Notes: a model not told the origin generated them from the letters alone. Counted from the first letter of the stretch, positions 5,850 to 13,671 are shown. The stretch is 13,773 bases of DNA from Saprospiraceae bacterium UBA7328 (GCA_002471345.1 DKPS01000106.1:1-13773), one strand, 5' to 3'. A program made the numbers and translations.

Positions 5850-7730
5850 CTATTTCTGAATCGAAAATGCCAAAACAACATTTCCCTCTTTCTCGGCAAA
5901 CTTGGCATAACCAGAGGACACAAATACCTGATTCTCAACAACAATTGGACCATCAGAATCAATAGCTCCACCAAATGCTTTCACTCCATTGACAGCTTCG
6001 TAGTCTCGTTTAGTATCAAATGACCATAATTCTCTTCCATCATCTTTAGCATATGCCTTCATCCATCCATCCAGAGTGCCGCCAAATACCACTTCTGGTG
6101 TCAATGTAATTGCAGCAGAAAGGCCTGGGCCACATCCCCTCAATTCAAATGTACCACATCTATCTTTTTCTATTGTAGACCAAAGTATTGATCCATCACT
6201 GATGTCCACTGCATGTAGCCCTGGAGATTTGGGCTTGTCTTTATTTAGATCATAAGGGCCACGATCATTGATTGGTACAAATAAGACTTCACCATCTGTG
6301 GCCATGCCCCAGTGAATTCCTCCCATAAATCCACCACGACCCACCATTTGTGTCCATATAATGCGACCATTATCATCAGGATCAAGTGCATAAACATGAC
6401 CTGACTTTTGTCCTGCTAGAATTACTTCCTTGCCCTTGTGATTCACGAGTATAGGAGGTGCTCCAAAATCAGCATCCGGTCCAAAATTATCAGGGCAGTT
6501 GGCACGATTAGTAAGAGTGACACATGCTGCATTCCATGCATCTTTTGGGATAGTCTGCTGGGCCCATCTCTTCTCTCCAGTGGCCAGATCAAAGGCAATG
6601 ATTGCATCACTGGTTTTAGTAGCTGGTCTCGTATAATTTTCACCACTTCCAATGTAAAGACATCCAAGGGAAGAATCTATTGTGACTGCTGTCCATATCG
6701 GCGCACCCGAAGGCCCCATAATAGGAATACCTTTAGAATTGAGACCTTGCGGTGTAGGATCTTCATCTATAAAATAAGACTTCCACACCTCTGATCCATC
6801 GTTGACATTGAGCGCTACCATTGCTCCACGAGAATTCCAACAAGAGTAATTGTCATCTGCTGCAGATCCAACTTCGATCGATGACACAGGAATATACAAG
6901 TGATTTTTATACAAACTCAGTGACCCTGTAATTGTGGCATTGGGATTCTCATCTATCTTCTTCATCCAGAGCAATTCCTTTGAATCTAAATCAACAGCAT
7001 ATACATTCGCTACAAAGTCACCGAAATAAAGACGATCTGCCCTTCCTGTAGAATCTCTACCAATGACTAATGCGCTTCTTACTTCTGCATTGGCCTGAAA
7101 TGTCCATCTCGTGCATCCAGAATGTCGATCAAGTGAATAAATGGTTCCTGTCTGACTAGCTGTGAACAAAGTATTGCCAGCAATAGTGGGCTGAACTCTA
7201 GCACGTGATGAATTAGGAAATGCAAATGCCCAGTCCAACTTTAGATTAGACACATTTTGTGCGTTCAACTTTAGATCAATATTGTCATAATATCTTTGAT
7301 TGTGAAGGCCTAATCCCCAATTATCAACTCTTGGAAAAGCAGTTAGATCGGCACCAATATCTTCATCTGCGCATTGCCCTTTTATTATAGAGGCATGTGT
7401 AAGATCATCGCTGTCTACATCAGAAATAAATGCAGCTAGTGCTCTATGTTGTTCATCTGAAAGCGTGATGGCCTGATTCTTCATGATCCCCGACTTAAGA
7501 GTAGCAACTATCACATCTTCTGACAATAATTTCAATGCATTCATACTTGGGGCCTCAGCAACAGCCCCTCCATGGCAGATACCACATCTTGTTTTAAAGA
7601 GTTCTTCCGTAGCCACATCCGCTGTCATTTGTTCTACTGATCCTGCAGTAAGTCTGGTCCATATGAACCATAAAAAACAGAAAGCGATGATTAGGGTTAC
7701 CAAAATTGCTACTAGCACTTTTTTCCGCAT
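5850..7730 (-). CDS. Membrane-anchored cytochrome c / PQQ-dependent dehydrogenase (PVA-dehydrogenase-like)
   Basis: This 626-residue quinohemoprotein would oxidise an alcohol outside the cytoplasmic membrane, passing electrons from PQQ to its own heme c. In order it shows an N-terminal membrane anchor (about 5-25), a small cytochrome c domain with CGICH at 49-53 and a likely axial Met at 83 (GIMKNQA), then NWGLGLHNQRY, which opens a PQQ-type beta-propeller. At least seven propeller repeats are readable, such as GTIYSLDRHSGCTRW, NVYAVDLDSKELLW, AIIAFDLATGEKRW and MKAYAKDDGRELW. Heme-first order and length match the polyvinyl-alcohol dehydrogenase (cytochrome) group rather than methanol dehydrogenases. 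The true substrate is unknown. The start lies 4 nt after the TAG at 7735-7737 ending the VOC frame, so the two are tightly coupled. PQQ synthesis genes are not in the window. Confidence 0.87.
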   Translation of the reverse strand: MRKKVLVAILVTLIIAFCFLWFIWTRLTAGSVEQMTADVATEELFKTRCGICHGGAVAEAPSMNALKLLSEDVIVATLKSGIMKNQAITLSDEQHRALAAFISDVDSDDLTHASIIKGQCADEDIGADLTAFPRVDNWGLGLHNQRYYDNIDLKLNAQNVSNLKLDWAFAFPNSSRARVQPTIAGNTLFTASQTGTIYSLDRHSGCTRWTFQANAEVRSALVIGRDSTGRADRLYFGDFVANVYAVDLDSKELLWMKKIDENPNATITGSLSLYKNHLYIPVSSIEVGSAADDNYSCWNSRGAMVALNVNDGSEVWKSYFIDEDPTPQGLNSKGIPIMGPSGAPIWTAVTIDSSLGCLYIGSGENYTRPATKTSDAIIAFDLATGEKRWAQQTIPKDAWNAACVTLTNRANCPDNFGPDADFGAPPILVNHKGKEVILAGQKSGHVYALDPDDNGRIIWTQMVGRGGFMGGIHWGMATDGEVLFVPINDRGPYDLNKDKPKSPGLHAVDISDGSILWSTIEKDRCGTFELRGCGPGLSAAITLTPEVVFGGTLDGWMKAYAKDDGRELWSFDTKRDYEAVNGVKAFGGAIDSDGPIVVENQVFVSSGYAKFAEKEGNVVLAFSIQK

Positions 7731-7734
7731 AGTC

Positions 7735-7926
7735 CTACATGTTCTTTAGCGATAGCGGAGAATCTTCATCAATAATCTGTCGAAGGGAAAAGATATTACC
7801 ATCAGGATCTTGAGCAAATACCATCCAGAAGTCCTGCATTTTTTGAGGCTCACTTATAAAGTATATATCTTTCTCTTTTAGCCTTTTATATTCCATTTCG
7901 ATATCTTCTACTTCGAAAGAAAAGGA
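7735..7926 (-). pseudogene. Severed C-terminal half of the second VOC module
   Basis: Reading on past the TAG at 7927-7929 in the same frame gives 63 further codons to a TAG at 7735-7737. They include SFSFEVEDIEMEYKRL, ISEPQKM and MVFAQDPDGNIFSLRQ. This is the standard second half of a vicinal-oxygen-chelate (glyoxalase) module and completes the one left open in the upstream CDS. The junction reads LTDLG-stop-SFSFEV, where related proteins as I remember them carry an aromatic residue, so Tyr to TAG is the simplest cause. There is no good internal start. This is a gene remnant, or the real C-terminus if the stop is a sequence error. Confidence 0.78.
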
Positions 7927-8811
7927 CTAACCGAGATCCGTCAAATTACGAGGAATTTGTCTTTCTGAAGTAATAGGATGGGTAAACTGCATCATTTCTA
8001 ATTTTTTACCTTGAGTATCCATACCAAACCAAGCTCCATAAGAAGCAACACTGTCTGTATCTACAATAGCATCCATTATCGGATTCAGACCATAGCTATT
8101 CACCCTATATGGAGCTATTTCTAATACTTTTTCATAAAATAATGTCAATCTTTTTAAATCATGACTTATGAGAGCCACTTGTGTCATCCAGATTGGATTT
8201 TCTTCAGACCATTTTTTCCCGATGGCTAATCTAATCAACATATCAGGCATATGTTCGAGCTCCATCATGTTACCTTCTGGGTCATATCCATAAGCATAAG
8301 ACACTCTTGCACCGCTTACCTCGACAGGCCCATCTCCTCTACTTAAAATATCAGCATCTGCATTCTTAAATTTATTATAAACAGGATCATCCACAGGGCC
8401 TTGATAACATGTATGGGTCATTCCAGGGCCAAAAAATGACATTTTAGAAGCAATACTATCTATTTGATTATCAAATTCCGTGAGCTCTAAAAGCATGTTT
8501 GGGCTTTTTAATACCGCAATTTCATAACAAATGGAGTCCATACCAAACAAAGCATTGGCAGCGGAATTACCCTCTACTTGATACCTTTTGACTATCTTGT
8601 AATCTGTTGCTGATTGATAAAATTCTAACATCTTATCTAGGTCAAGAACAGAAACACCGATATGATTAAACCCTATGAATGAAGTAGGCGAATCTTTCAT
8701 GGATGGACGAGGAGCTAATCGAGCCATCGCATAATTGTAAACATAAATCCCTCCTCCCAAAATAAATACTAGTAACAATAGGAGAAAATACTTTAGCCAT
8801 CGAAGTTTCAT
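7927..8811 (-). CDS. Membrane-anchored two-module VOC (glyoxalase-fold) protein, truncated by TAG
   Basis: The readable product is 294 residues. An N-terminal hydrophobic anchor (about 8-28) precedes a complete VOC module (about 45-190). All four expected metal-ligand positions are filled there: H50 (FNHIG), E109 (LLELTEF), H133 (GMTHTCY) and E184 (NMMELEH). A second module starts at about 207. Its ligand positions are Q211 and E272, and the last would be Ser, so it is probably not a metal site. The TAG at 7927-7929 cuts this module in half; the rest follows in frame at 7735-7926. VOC enzymes include glyoxalases, isomerases, dioxygenases and resistance proteins, and the reaction here cannot be named. 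It sits 63 nt after the ACT gene and directly ahead of the PQQ dehydrogenase, suggesting a shared envelope pathway. Confidence 0.85.
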   Translation of the reverse strand: MKLRWLKYFLLLLLVFILGGGIYVYNYAMARLAPRPSMKDSPTSFIGFNHIGVSVLDLDKMLEFYQSATDYKIVKRYQVEGNSAANALFGMDSICYEIAVLKSPNMLLELTEFDNQIDSIASKMSFFGPGMTHTCYQGPVDDPVYNKFKNADADILSRGDGPVEVSGARVSYAYGYDPEGNMMELEHMPDMLIRLAIGKKWSEENPIWMTQVALISHDLKRLTLFYEKVLEIAPYRVNSYGLNPIMDAIVDTDSVASYGAWFGMDTQGKKLEMMQFTHPITSERQIPRNLTDLG

Positions 8812-8874
8812 CAGAAACAGATTTATCGATCAATGTATTGAGAATTTAGAATTAACCATTCTGGTTTATAGATT

Positions 8875-9276
8875 TCATGAACTCATACCTTTCAAGACCT
8901 TCATTGCTTTCATTCCATCATTCACATCCACAAATATATGATCGTGATAGAATCCTGCTATTACATTACAACTGATGTCATTTTTTCCTAATTCTGATGC
9001 AAATGCCGCGGTTAGGCCTACAGCCTCTAAGGCCGAATGAACATTCAAGGTGATCCATGAAGCCACAAACTCAAAAGACAAATTTAGATTTTCTGCATCT
9101 TCTTTAGCAAGAACAACTGTAGTCCCTTCCTTCTCTTTTATTTCACAAATAGGCAGTTCTCTGGAGATTCCATCCGTATCGGGTACAGTTACAAATACAT
9201 ATTCACCTTCATTTAGAACAGGTTCCATGTTCTTTAAGAGAGTCTTGAGATCAGATATTCCACTTTTAGGTTTCAT
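8875..9276 (-). CDS. ACT-domain protein (ACT_3/ACT_7, DUF2241 type)
   Basis: This 133-residue soluble protein carries two ACT-like halves: an N-terminal DUF2241/ACT_3 part (about 1-65, with SDLKTLLKNMEPVL and YVFVTVPD) and a C-terminal ACT_7 part (about 66-130, with WITLNVHSALEAVGLTAAF and CNVIAGFYHDHIFV). ACT domains usually bind amino acids or similar small ligands to regulate enzymes; stand-alone members like this have no assigned ligand. Length is typical and the gene intact. It is the first gene of the minus-strand run ACT-VOC-PQQ dehydrogenase, 63 nt ahead of the VOC gene. A TAnnTTTG promoter element lies just upstream. It may be a housekeeping neighbour rather than part of the pathway. 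Confidence 0.85.
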   Translation of the reverse strand: MKPKSGISDLKTLLKNMEPVLNEGEYVFVTVPDTDGISRELPICEIKEKEGTTVVLAKEDAENLNLSFEFVASWITLNVHSALEAVGLTAAFASELGKNDISCNVIAGFYHDHIFVDVNDGMKAMKVLKGMSS

Positions 9277-9292
9277 TTCTTTTAATATCTGA

Positions 9293-9300
9293 CAAAGGTA
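9293..9300 (-). promoter_or_regulatory. Candidate Bacteroidota -7 element for the ACT-VOC-PQQ operon
   Basis: Read on the minus strand this is TACCTTTG, matching the TAnnTTTG consensus. It ends 16 nt before the ATG at 9276, giving a very short 5' leader. No TTG stands at the usual -33 distance, so the support is the -7 match and its position before the first gene. Confidence 0.4.
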
Positions 9301-9352
9301 AGAGCTGAAATCTCAATTAATGTTTGAATTCAATTTACAATTATAGATTAAA

Positions 9353-9383
9353 TTGTTTAGCTCTAATGGTTGTGCTATGTTTG
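9353..9383 (+). promoter_or_regulatory. Candidate Bacteroidota promoter for the alpha/beta hydrolase
   Basis: TTG at 9353-9355 and TATGTTTG at 9376-9383 are separated by 20 nt, matching both elements and the spacing of Bacteroidota primary-sigma promoters. Transcription would start near 9389, leaving a leader of about 135 nt before the ATG at 9524. No start codon with a long frame lies in that leader. Confidence 0.45.
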
Positions 9384-9523
9384 GTTCAATAGAATATTTA
9401 AATTTCAAAGAATGTGGTAATCATTATTGAATTTTTCAATTTTAAAATCTGAAGCCAATATAGTTACAAAACAAAGTGTCGTCTTAAACGGAGGTCATAC
9501 TATTTATCCTATTAAAAATTATA

Positions 9524-10528
9524 ATGATTATGATCTGGGAAAGAATTAAAAAAGGACTACTGATTACAATTGGGCTCATCATTTTGCTCCCAATTTTCTT
9601 TTATATTATTTCTATTAACTGGTCAAATTCTCACACTGCTCGTATAGATGCATTACCAATATTGACCAATAGAGTTGACAATGGTGAGTATCGCCTTCAC
9701 GCTAATGATCTAGAATTCTACGTCAGGGTGGGCGGCATGCAAAATAAAGGTCCTGGAGTTATTCTATTACATGGGTTTCCAGAATCCTCCATTGTATGGA
9801 AACCACTCATAGATTCAGCAGCTGCAAATGGTTATCGTGTAGTAGCTTTTGACCAAAGAGGATACAGTCCAAATGCTCGTCCTAAAGGAATAGAGAATTA
9901 TGAAATCCATCATCTTGTTCAAGATGTAATAGCAGTGGCGGATCAAGTGGGTTTAGATACATTTCACTTAGTAGGACATGATTGGGGCTCGGCAGTCGGA
10001 TGGAAGGTCGTAATGGATCATCCTGATCGAATACATACATATACGGCTATGGCTGTACCTCATGTGGGTGCATTTTTCGAAGGCATACTCAATGATCCTG
10101 AACAACAAAAACGCAGTGATTATATGAATAAACTTAGGATACCAATTCTTCCAGAATTGCTCATTCAAATATTTAAGAATCGCATTTTCAAGGGGTTAGA
10201 AGGAAGGTGGCATCCACATGAAATAAAAGAATACATGGATATTCATAGCGAACATGGAGCCTCAACAGCTGCCCTAAATTGGTATAGGGCAATGGATTAT
10301 GAGGATCAAGAATTACTAGAATCTTTAAATAAAAAAGTGACTAGATCTACTTTATTTCTATATGGTGAACATGACCCTATAGTCTCTGAATTTGTGGTGA
10401 AAAAGCAACCTTCTTATATGGAAGCACCATTGAAAAGCATAAAATTAGATGTTGGGCATTCTGTGATGCAAGAGGCTGAAGACAGAGTTTTGAAAGAAAT
10501 AATGGAACATTGGTCCAAGCATAAGTAA
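9524..10528 (+). CDS. Membrane-anchored alpha/beta hydrolase, epoxide-hydrolase-like
   Basis: This 334-residue enzyme probably opens an epoxide or cleaves a related small substrate through an Asp nucleophile. A hydrophobic anchor spans about residues 11-31, unlike the usual soluble epoxide hydrolases. The oxyanion motif HGFPE is at 83-87. The nucleophile elbow GHDWGS has D153, where lipases and esterases have Ser. D284 (GEHDP) and H312 (VGHSV) complete the triad, and Y254 in the cap (LNWYRAM) matches an epoxide-positioning Tyr. Haloalkane dehalogenases share the Asp and the fold, but the cap Tyr favours epoxide hydrolase. The first of two close ATGs is used; starting at the second (9530) would remove two residues. 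It diverges from the ACT-VOC-PQQ genes and faces the kinase gene with only 6 nt between stops. Confidence 0.86.
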   Translation: MIMIWERIKKGLLITIGLIILLPIFFYIISINWSNSHTARIDALPILTNRVDNGEYRLHANDLEFYVRVGGMQNKGPGVILLHGFPESSIVWKPLIDSAAANGYRVVAFDQRGYSPNARPKGIENYEIHHLVQDVIAVADQVGLDTFHLVGHDWGSAVGWKVVMDHPDRIHTYTAMAVPHVGAFFEGILNDPEQQKRSDYMNKLRIPILPELLIQIFKNRIFKGLEGRWHPHEIKEYMDIHSEHGASTAALNWYRAMDYEDQELLESLNKKVTRSTLFLYGEHDPIVSEFVVKKQPSYMEAPLKSIKLDVGHSVMQEAEDRVLKEIMEHWSKHK

Positions 10529-10534
10529 TCAGAA

Positions 10535-11821
10535 CTAAGTGTCTATTTCTGCTCCTAATTCATGCAGAATATTGTACAATCCAAAATAGACTCGATTGAC
10601 ATAAATACTGTGTTTAGATCCTCGTGCCCCATTAGTTTTGCGCACTTCTTTGTTCTTAGCAAGGCCCATCATCATAGTATTGATTTCTTCAAAATATTCT
10701 TTGTCACTAAAATCAAACTGATTACTTCTGAAAGGGCGACCTAAGAGCTCAATAGCTTCTTTGAATATGTTAGTATAGAATGTTCTTATTTCAGGACTAT
10801 CACTATCCATAAGGAAATCCAATCGATCAAAAATTTCAACTAGCTTTTCTTCATCTTGATAAGTATCACTCTTGATTAACTTGAAATATTCATTATAAAA
10901 ATCAGCTGGAATTACTTTCACACAGCCAAAATCTATGACTCCTAATTGAAGGTCATCGGTAATTAAAAAATTGCCTGGATGAGGATCAGCATGAACTTGA
11001 TTCAAAGTATGAATTTGAAAATTATAAAAGTCCCAAAGTGCTTGTCCTATAGTATTTCTTTGTTCCTGACTTGGAATTTTTAGCAACCATTCTTCTAGAT
11101 GCATACCATCTATCCAGTCCATTATTATTATTCTTTTGCCCGAATAATCCGGATAGTATTCAGGAAAGATGACATTCTTAAGTTGGGCACATAGCTTAGT
11201 TATAACAATTGATTGTGTAAGTTCTAGCTCATAGTCTGTTTCTTCCAGAAGCTTGGTCTCAACTTCTTCCATGTAAGGCTCAAGATCACTCAACTTTACA
11301 TTCATGATTCTAGCTGCAAGAGGTTTTGCAATACGAAGATCATTAGTCACACTGTCGGCAACTCCTGGATATTGCACTTTTACAGCTAACTTTTTGCCAT
11401 TAAGGGTAGCCTGGTGAACTTGTCCTATGGAGGCAGCATTCACGGCATTTTTAGAAAAGGTATCAAAAACATCTAACGGCCTTTTGCCCAATTGCTTCTG
11501 AAATGTCCTTACCACCAAAGGATAGGACAGAGGTGGAGCACTGTACTGAGCCATTTGAAATTTGTCAACAAATGCTTTAGATAATACACCTTGATCCATA
11601 CTTAACATTTGGGCCGCTTTGAGAGCACTCCCCTTAAGTTCGCTCAATGCATCATATATATCATTGGCATTTTCTTCATCCAAGTCTTCTTGAGAAACTT
11701 CCTGATTGATTGCCTTCTTTGCATAATGTTTTAAGTAATTACCTCCTACTTTGACAACGGTAGTAACAAATTTACTGGCTCTTTTAACCTTTGAAATGGG
11801 AATCGTAGTCTGTTCCTTCAT
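10535..11821 (-). CDS. AarF/ABC1/UbiB atypical kinase family protein
   Basis: This 428-residue member of the ABC1/UbiB family has a protein-kinase-like fold and is linked in other organisms to quinone or lipid homeostasis. Visible in order are the family's N-terminal signature, here ALKAAQMLSMD (KxxQ at about 68-71, where KxGQ is usual), the Ala-rich loop NAASIGQVH (128-136), the ATP-site Lys of LAVKVQYPG (K148), VHADPHPGN (276-284) and IDFG (296-299). No transmembrane segment is obvious at the C-terminus, unlike UbiB. I chose the ATG at 11819-11821, 10 nt after the TetR-like stop, instead of an upstream ATG at 11866 that would overlap that gene by 35 nt and add a non-family leader. Since Bacteroidota mostly use menaquinone, a ubiquinone role should not be assumed. 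Confidence 0.88.
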   Translation of the reverse strand: MKEQTTIPISKVKRASKFVTTVVKVGGNYLKHYAKKAINQEVSQEDLDEENANDIYDALSELKGSALKAAQMLSMDQGVLSKAFVDKFQMAQYSAPPLSYPLVVRTFQKQLGKRPLDVFDTFSKNAVNAASIGQVHQATLNGKKLAVKVQYPGVADSVTNDLRIAKPLAARIMNVKLSDLEPYMEEVETKLLEETDYELELTQSIVITKLCAQLKNVIFPEYYPDYSGKRIIIMDWIDGMHLEEWLLKIPSQEQRNTIGQALWDFYNFQIHTLNQVHADPHPGNFLITDDLQLGVIDFGCVKVIPADFYNEYFKLIKSDTYQDEEKLVEIFDRLDFLMDSDSPEIRTFYTNIFKEAIELLGRPFRSNQFDFSDKEYFEEINTMMMGLAKNKEVRKTNGARGSKHSIYVNRVYFGLYNILHELGAEIDT

Positions 11822-11831
11822 TTTAATATTT

Positions 11832-12482
11832 CTAACGGTTTTGATAAATGAATTTGGCAAAATCAATAATTGAATCTATAGGGCCAGGACGAACCATTTC
11901 AGCTGATAGATTGACAGCTTTTTCTATAGCAGCATCCGTCTTTTCGAATTCAGGACTTTCATCTTTTATCCAAAACTTAACTACAAATATCAATTGTAAC
12001 CATAAACCATTTGCATATGAACGATTGATCATTTTTCTATCTGCAACCTCTCCAGTCTTAAGTCCAGCATTAATCAAACCTTCACTATATGATGCAAACT
12101 GTTCTTTGTGTGCATTCAAATAAGAAGGAATAGGTAATTGTTGAGACAACTTATCACAAACCTGGATGAATTCTCGCCTTGGTTTTAGAATCTCCATGTG
12201 AGTAAAATAGAATGCCAATAGCTGCTCTCTGACTGAAAATGATCCATAGTGTGGGTCTTCTCGGAGTACGTCAATGGTTTCTATGATAAATGATTTCCAA
12301 ATATCAGAATGCAAAGCGTCTAATGAATTGAAAACACTATAGAAATCAGCTTCTTTGATATTATATACTTCGCAAAAAAAGCTTAAGTCATCTGGAAATC
12401 CCCGATACTTAATTACAAATTCTAAAAAATCTCCTTTCAATTGATCTGAATTAAAAGGTGGTGCATTTCCTTTAGAAGCCAT
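11832..12482 (-). CDS. TetR-like transcriptional regulator
   Basis: With the ATG at 12480-12482 the product is 216 residues, the usual TetR length. The N-terminus shows a TetR-like helix-turn-helix: a first helix LKGDFLEFVIKYRG, then DDLSFFCEVYNIKEADFYSVFNSL, with FYSVF in place of the common FYHYF. The rest is helical, as expected for a ligand-binding and dimer domain. The DNA-binding half is divergent, so this could be one of the TetR relatives that lost DNA binding. An ATG at 12539 would add 19 residues without family resemblance, so I rejected it. The gene ends 10 nt before the AarF-like kinase gene, so the two are surely co-transcribed. A repeated 13-mer lies upstream and could be its own operator. 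Confidence 0.72.
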   Translation of the reverse strand: MASKGNAPPFNSDQLKGDFLEFVIKYRGFPDDLSFFCEVYNIKEADFYSVFNSLDALHSDIWKSFIIETIDVLREDPHYGSFSVREQLLAFYFTHMEILKPRREFIQVCDKLSQQLPIPSYLNAHKEQFASYSEGLINAGLKTGEVADRKMINRSYANGLWLQLIFVVKFWIKDESPEFEKTDAAIEKAVNLSAEMVRPGPIDSIIDFAKFIYQNR

Positions 12483-12490
12483 TATTTTGA

Positions 12491-12585
12491 AATTTGTAAA
12501 GAAACCATACTCCAAAGAAAACAGAATAGCAGCTAACAAGTTGGGTTCAAATCATTATTATATGAAAATCTCAATTTGTAAAGAA
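12491..12585. repeat. Direct repeat of AATTTGTAAAGAA upstream of the TetR-like gene
   Basis: AATTTGTAAAGAA occurs at 12491-12503 and 12573-12585, 82 bp apart start to start, each followed two bases later by CAT. One copy ends 8 bp before the chosen ATG of the regulator. It may be a pair of regulator-binding sites or the trace of an old short duplication. Confidence 0.4.
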
Positions 12586-12657
12586 GTCATATACATAATT
12601 CCACACAGACTGTTCTGTTATGAATAATAACTATAAATGCTAGCCTTCGTTATCTTT

Positions 12658-13671
12658 TTAGTATTCTATAACTGTTTTCCCTATGGTTTTGCCTGACTCC
12701 TGCATTTCATGAGCCTTTTTTAAGTTATCAACTGACAAGCCTTTTAATGTTGTGGTCAATGTAGTCCTAAATGTGCCATCATCTAATAAGTCTGCAACAC
12801 GATTAAGAATACGGTGCTGTTCTTCAATATCCTCAGTAGTAAACATGGACCTTGTGTACATAAATTCAAATGAAAATGATACACTTTTGGGTTTTAGTAA
12901 TGATAGGTCTAGAGGATTGCTATTACCAGTAATGGATACAATATGACCTTGAGGTTTAATAATTTCTACAGCTGTTTCCCAGTATCCATTGATATCCACA
13001 AAATCCAGAATATAATCGACTTGACCATGACCGATTGTTTCCAATTCAGTTTTCAGATCATAATGGTTTACCACATAATCTGCTCCCATTTCTTTGCACC
13101 ACTTTCCTGATTCTGATCTAGAAGCAGTAGCTATTACCGTGAGACCAGCTACTTTTTTAGCAATTTGTATAGCTATAGAACCTACTCCTCCTGCACCTGC
13201 CAGTATTAATACTGTTTTGCCCTTATCTTTCTCAGTGTCTACTTTGATCCTATCAAAAAGTGACTCCCATGCTGTAAGAGCTGTCAGAGGAATTGCTGCT
13301 GCTTCGGAATTACTAAGTGTTTTCGGTTTTCGCCCAACGATCCTTTCATCTACCAGTTGAAATTCAACATTGCATCCATCTCTTGTAAGGTCACCAGCAT
13401 AGTACACCTCATCTCCTACTTTAAATTTTGATACCTTTTCTCCTACAGCTTCTACCTTTCCTACTGCATCCCAACCTATGATCTTTGCTTCTTCAAGTTC
13501 AGCTTCCTTAGCAGCATTCTGTCTTATTTTAAAATCTACAGGGTTCACAGCAATCGCAGAAATCTTTACTAAAAGATCATACCCAGAAGCTAATGGTTTA
13601 TTTTTTTCAAATTCTATGAAACTATCCTTATTTGAAATGGGTAATGATCGTTTAAATCCTATGGCTTTCAT
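12658..13671 (-). CDS. Medium-chain (MDR) NAD(P)H-dependent oxidoreductase, quinone-reductase-like
   Basis: This 337-residue enzyme belongs to the zinc-independent branch of the alcohol dehydrogenase/quinone reductase superfamily, close to the adh_fam_1 type. An N-terminal GroES-like domain (about 1-125, with AVNPVDFKIR, IGWDAVGKVEAVG and FKVGDEVYYAG) precedes a Rossmann domain with the nucleotide loop AGAGGVG at 158-164, and the end GKTIGKTVIEY closes the fold. The Cys and His residues of zinc ADHs are absent, so reduction of quinones or enones with NAD(P)H is likelier than zinc alcohol oxidation. Length is normal and the frame intact. It lies 175 nt upstream of the TetR-like gene on the same strand, so it may share regulation but is probably its own unit. 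The substrate is unknown. Confidence 0.88.
   Translation of the reverse strand: MKAIGFKRSLPISNKDSFIEFEKNKPLASGYDLLVKISAIAVNPVDFKIRQNAAKEAELEEAKIIGWDAVGKVEAVGEKVSKFKVGDEVYYAGDLTRDGCNVEFQLVDERIVGRKPKTLSNSEAAAIPLTALTAWESLFDRIKVDTEKDKGKTVLILAGAGGVGSIAIQIAKKVAGLTVIATASRSESGKWCKEMGADYVVNHYDLKTELETIGHGQVDYILDFVDINGYWETAVEIIKPQGHIVSITGNSNPLDLSLLKPKSVSFSFEFMYTRSMFTTEDIEEQHRILNRVADLLDDGTFRTTLTTTLKGLSVDNLKKAHEMQESGKTIGKTVIEY

Noticed and set aside
6438..6794. Plus-strand frames of about 118 and 88 codons inside the PQQ dehydrogenase and across its start
   Set aside because: They are antisense to a certain gene with clear propeller repeats and show no domain of their own.
445..7929. Stop-codon reassignment or programmed readthrough as the cause of the in-frame stops
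   Set aside because: Both TAA and TAG are involved, and both end several intact genes here at the expected lengths; no recoding structure was evident.
11822..11866. Longer start for the AarF-like kinase at 11866
   Set aside because: It would overlap the TetR-like gene by 35 nt and add residues unlike the family; the ATG at 11821 gives normal gene spacing.
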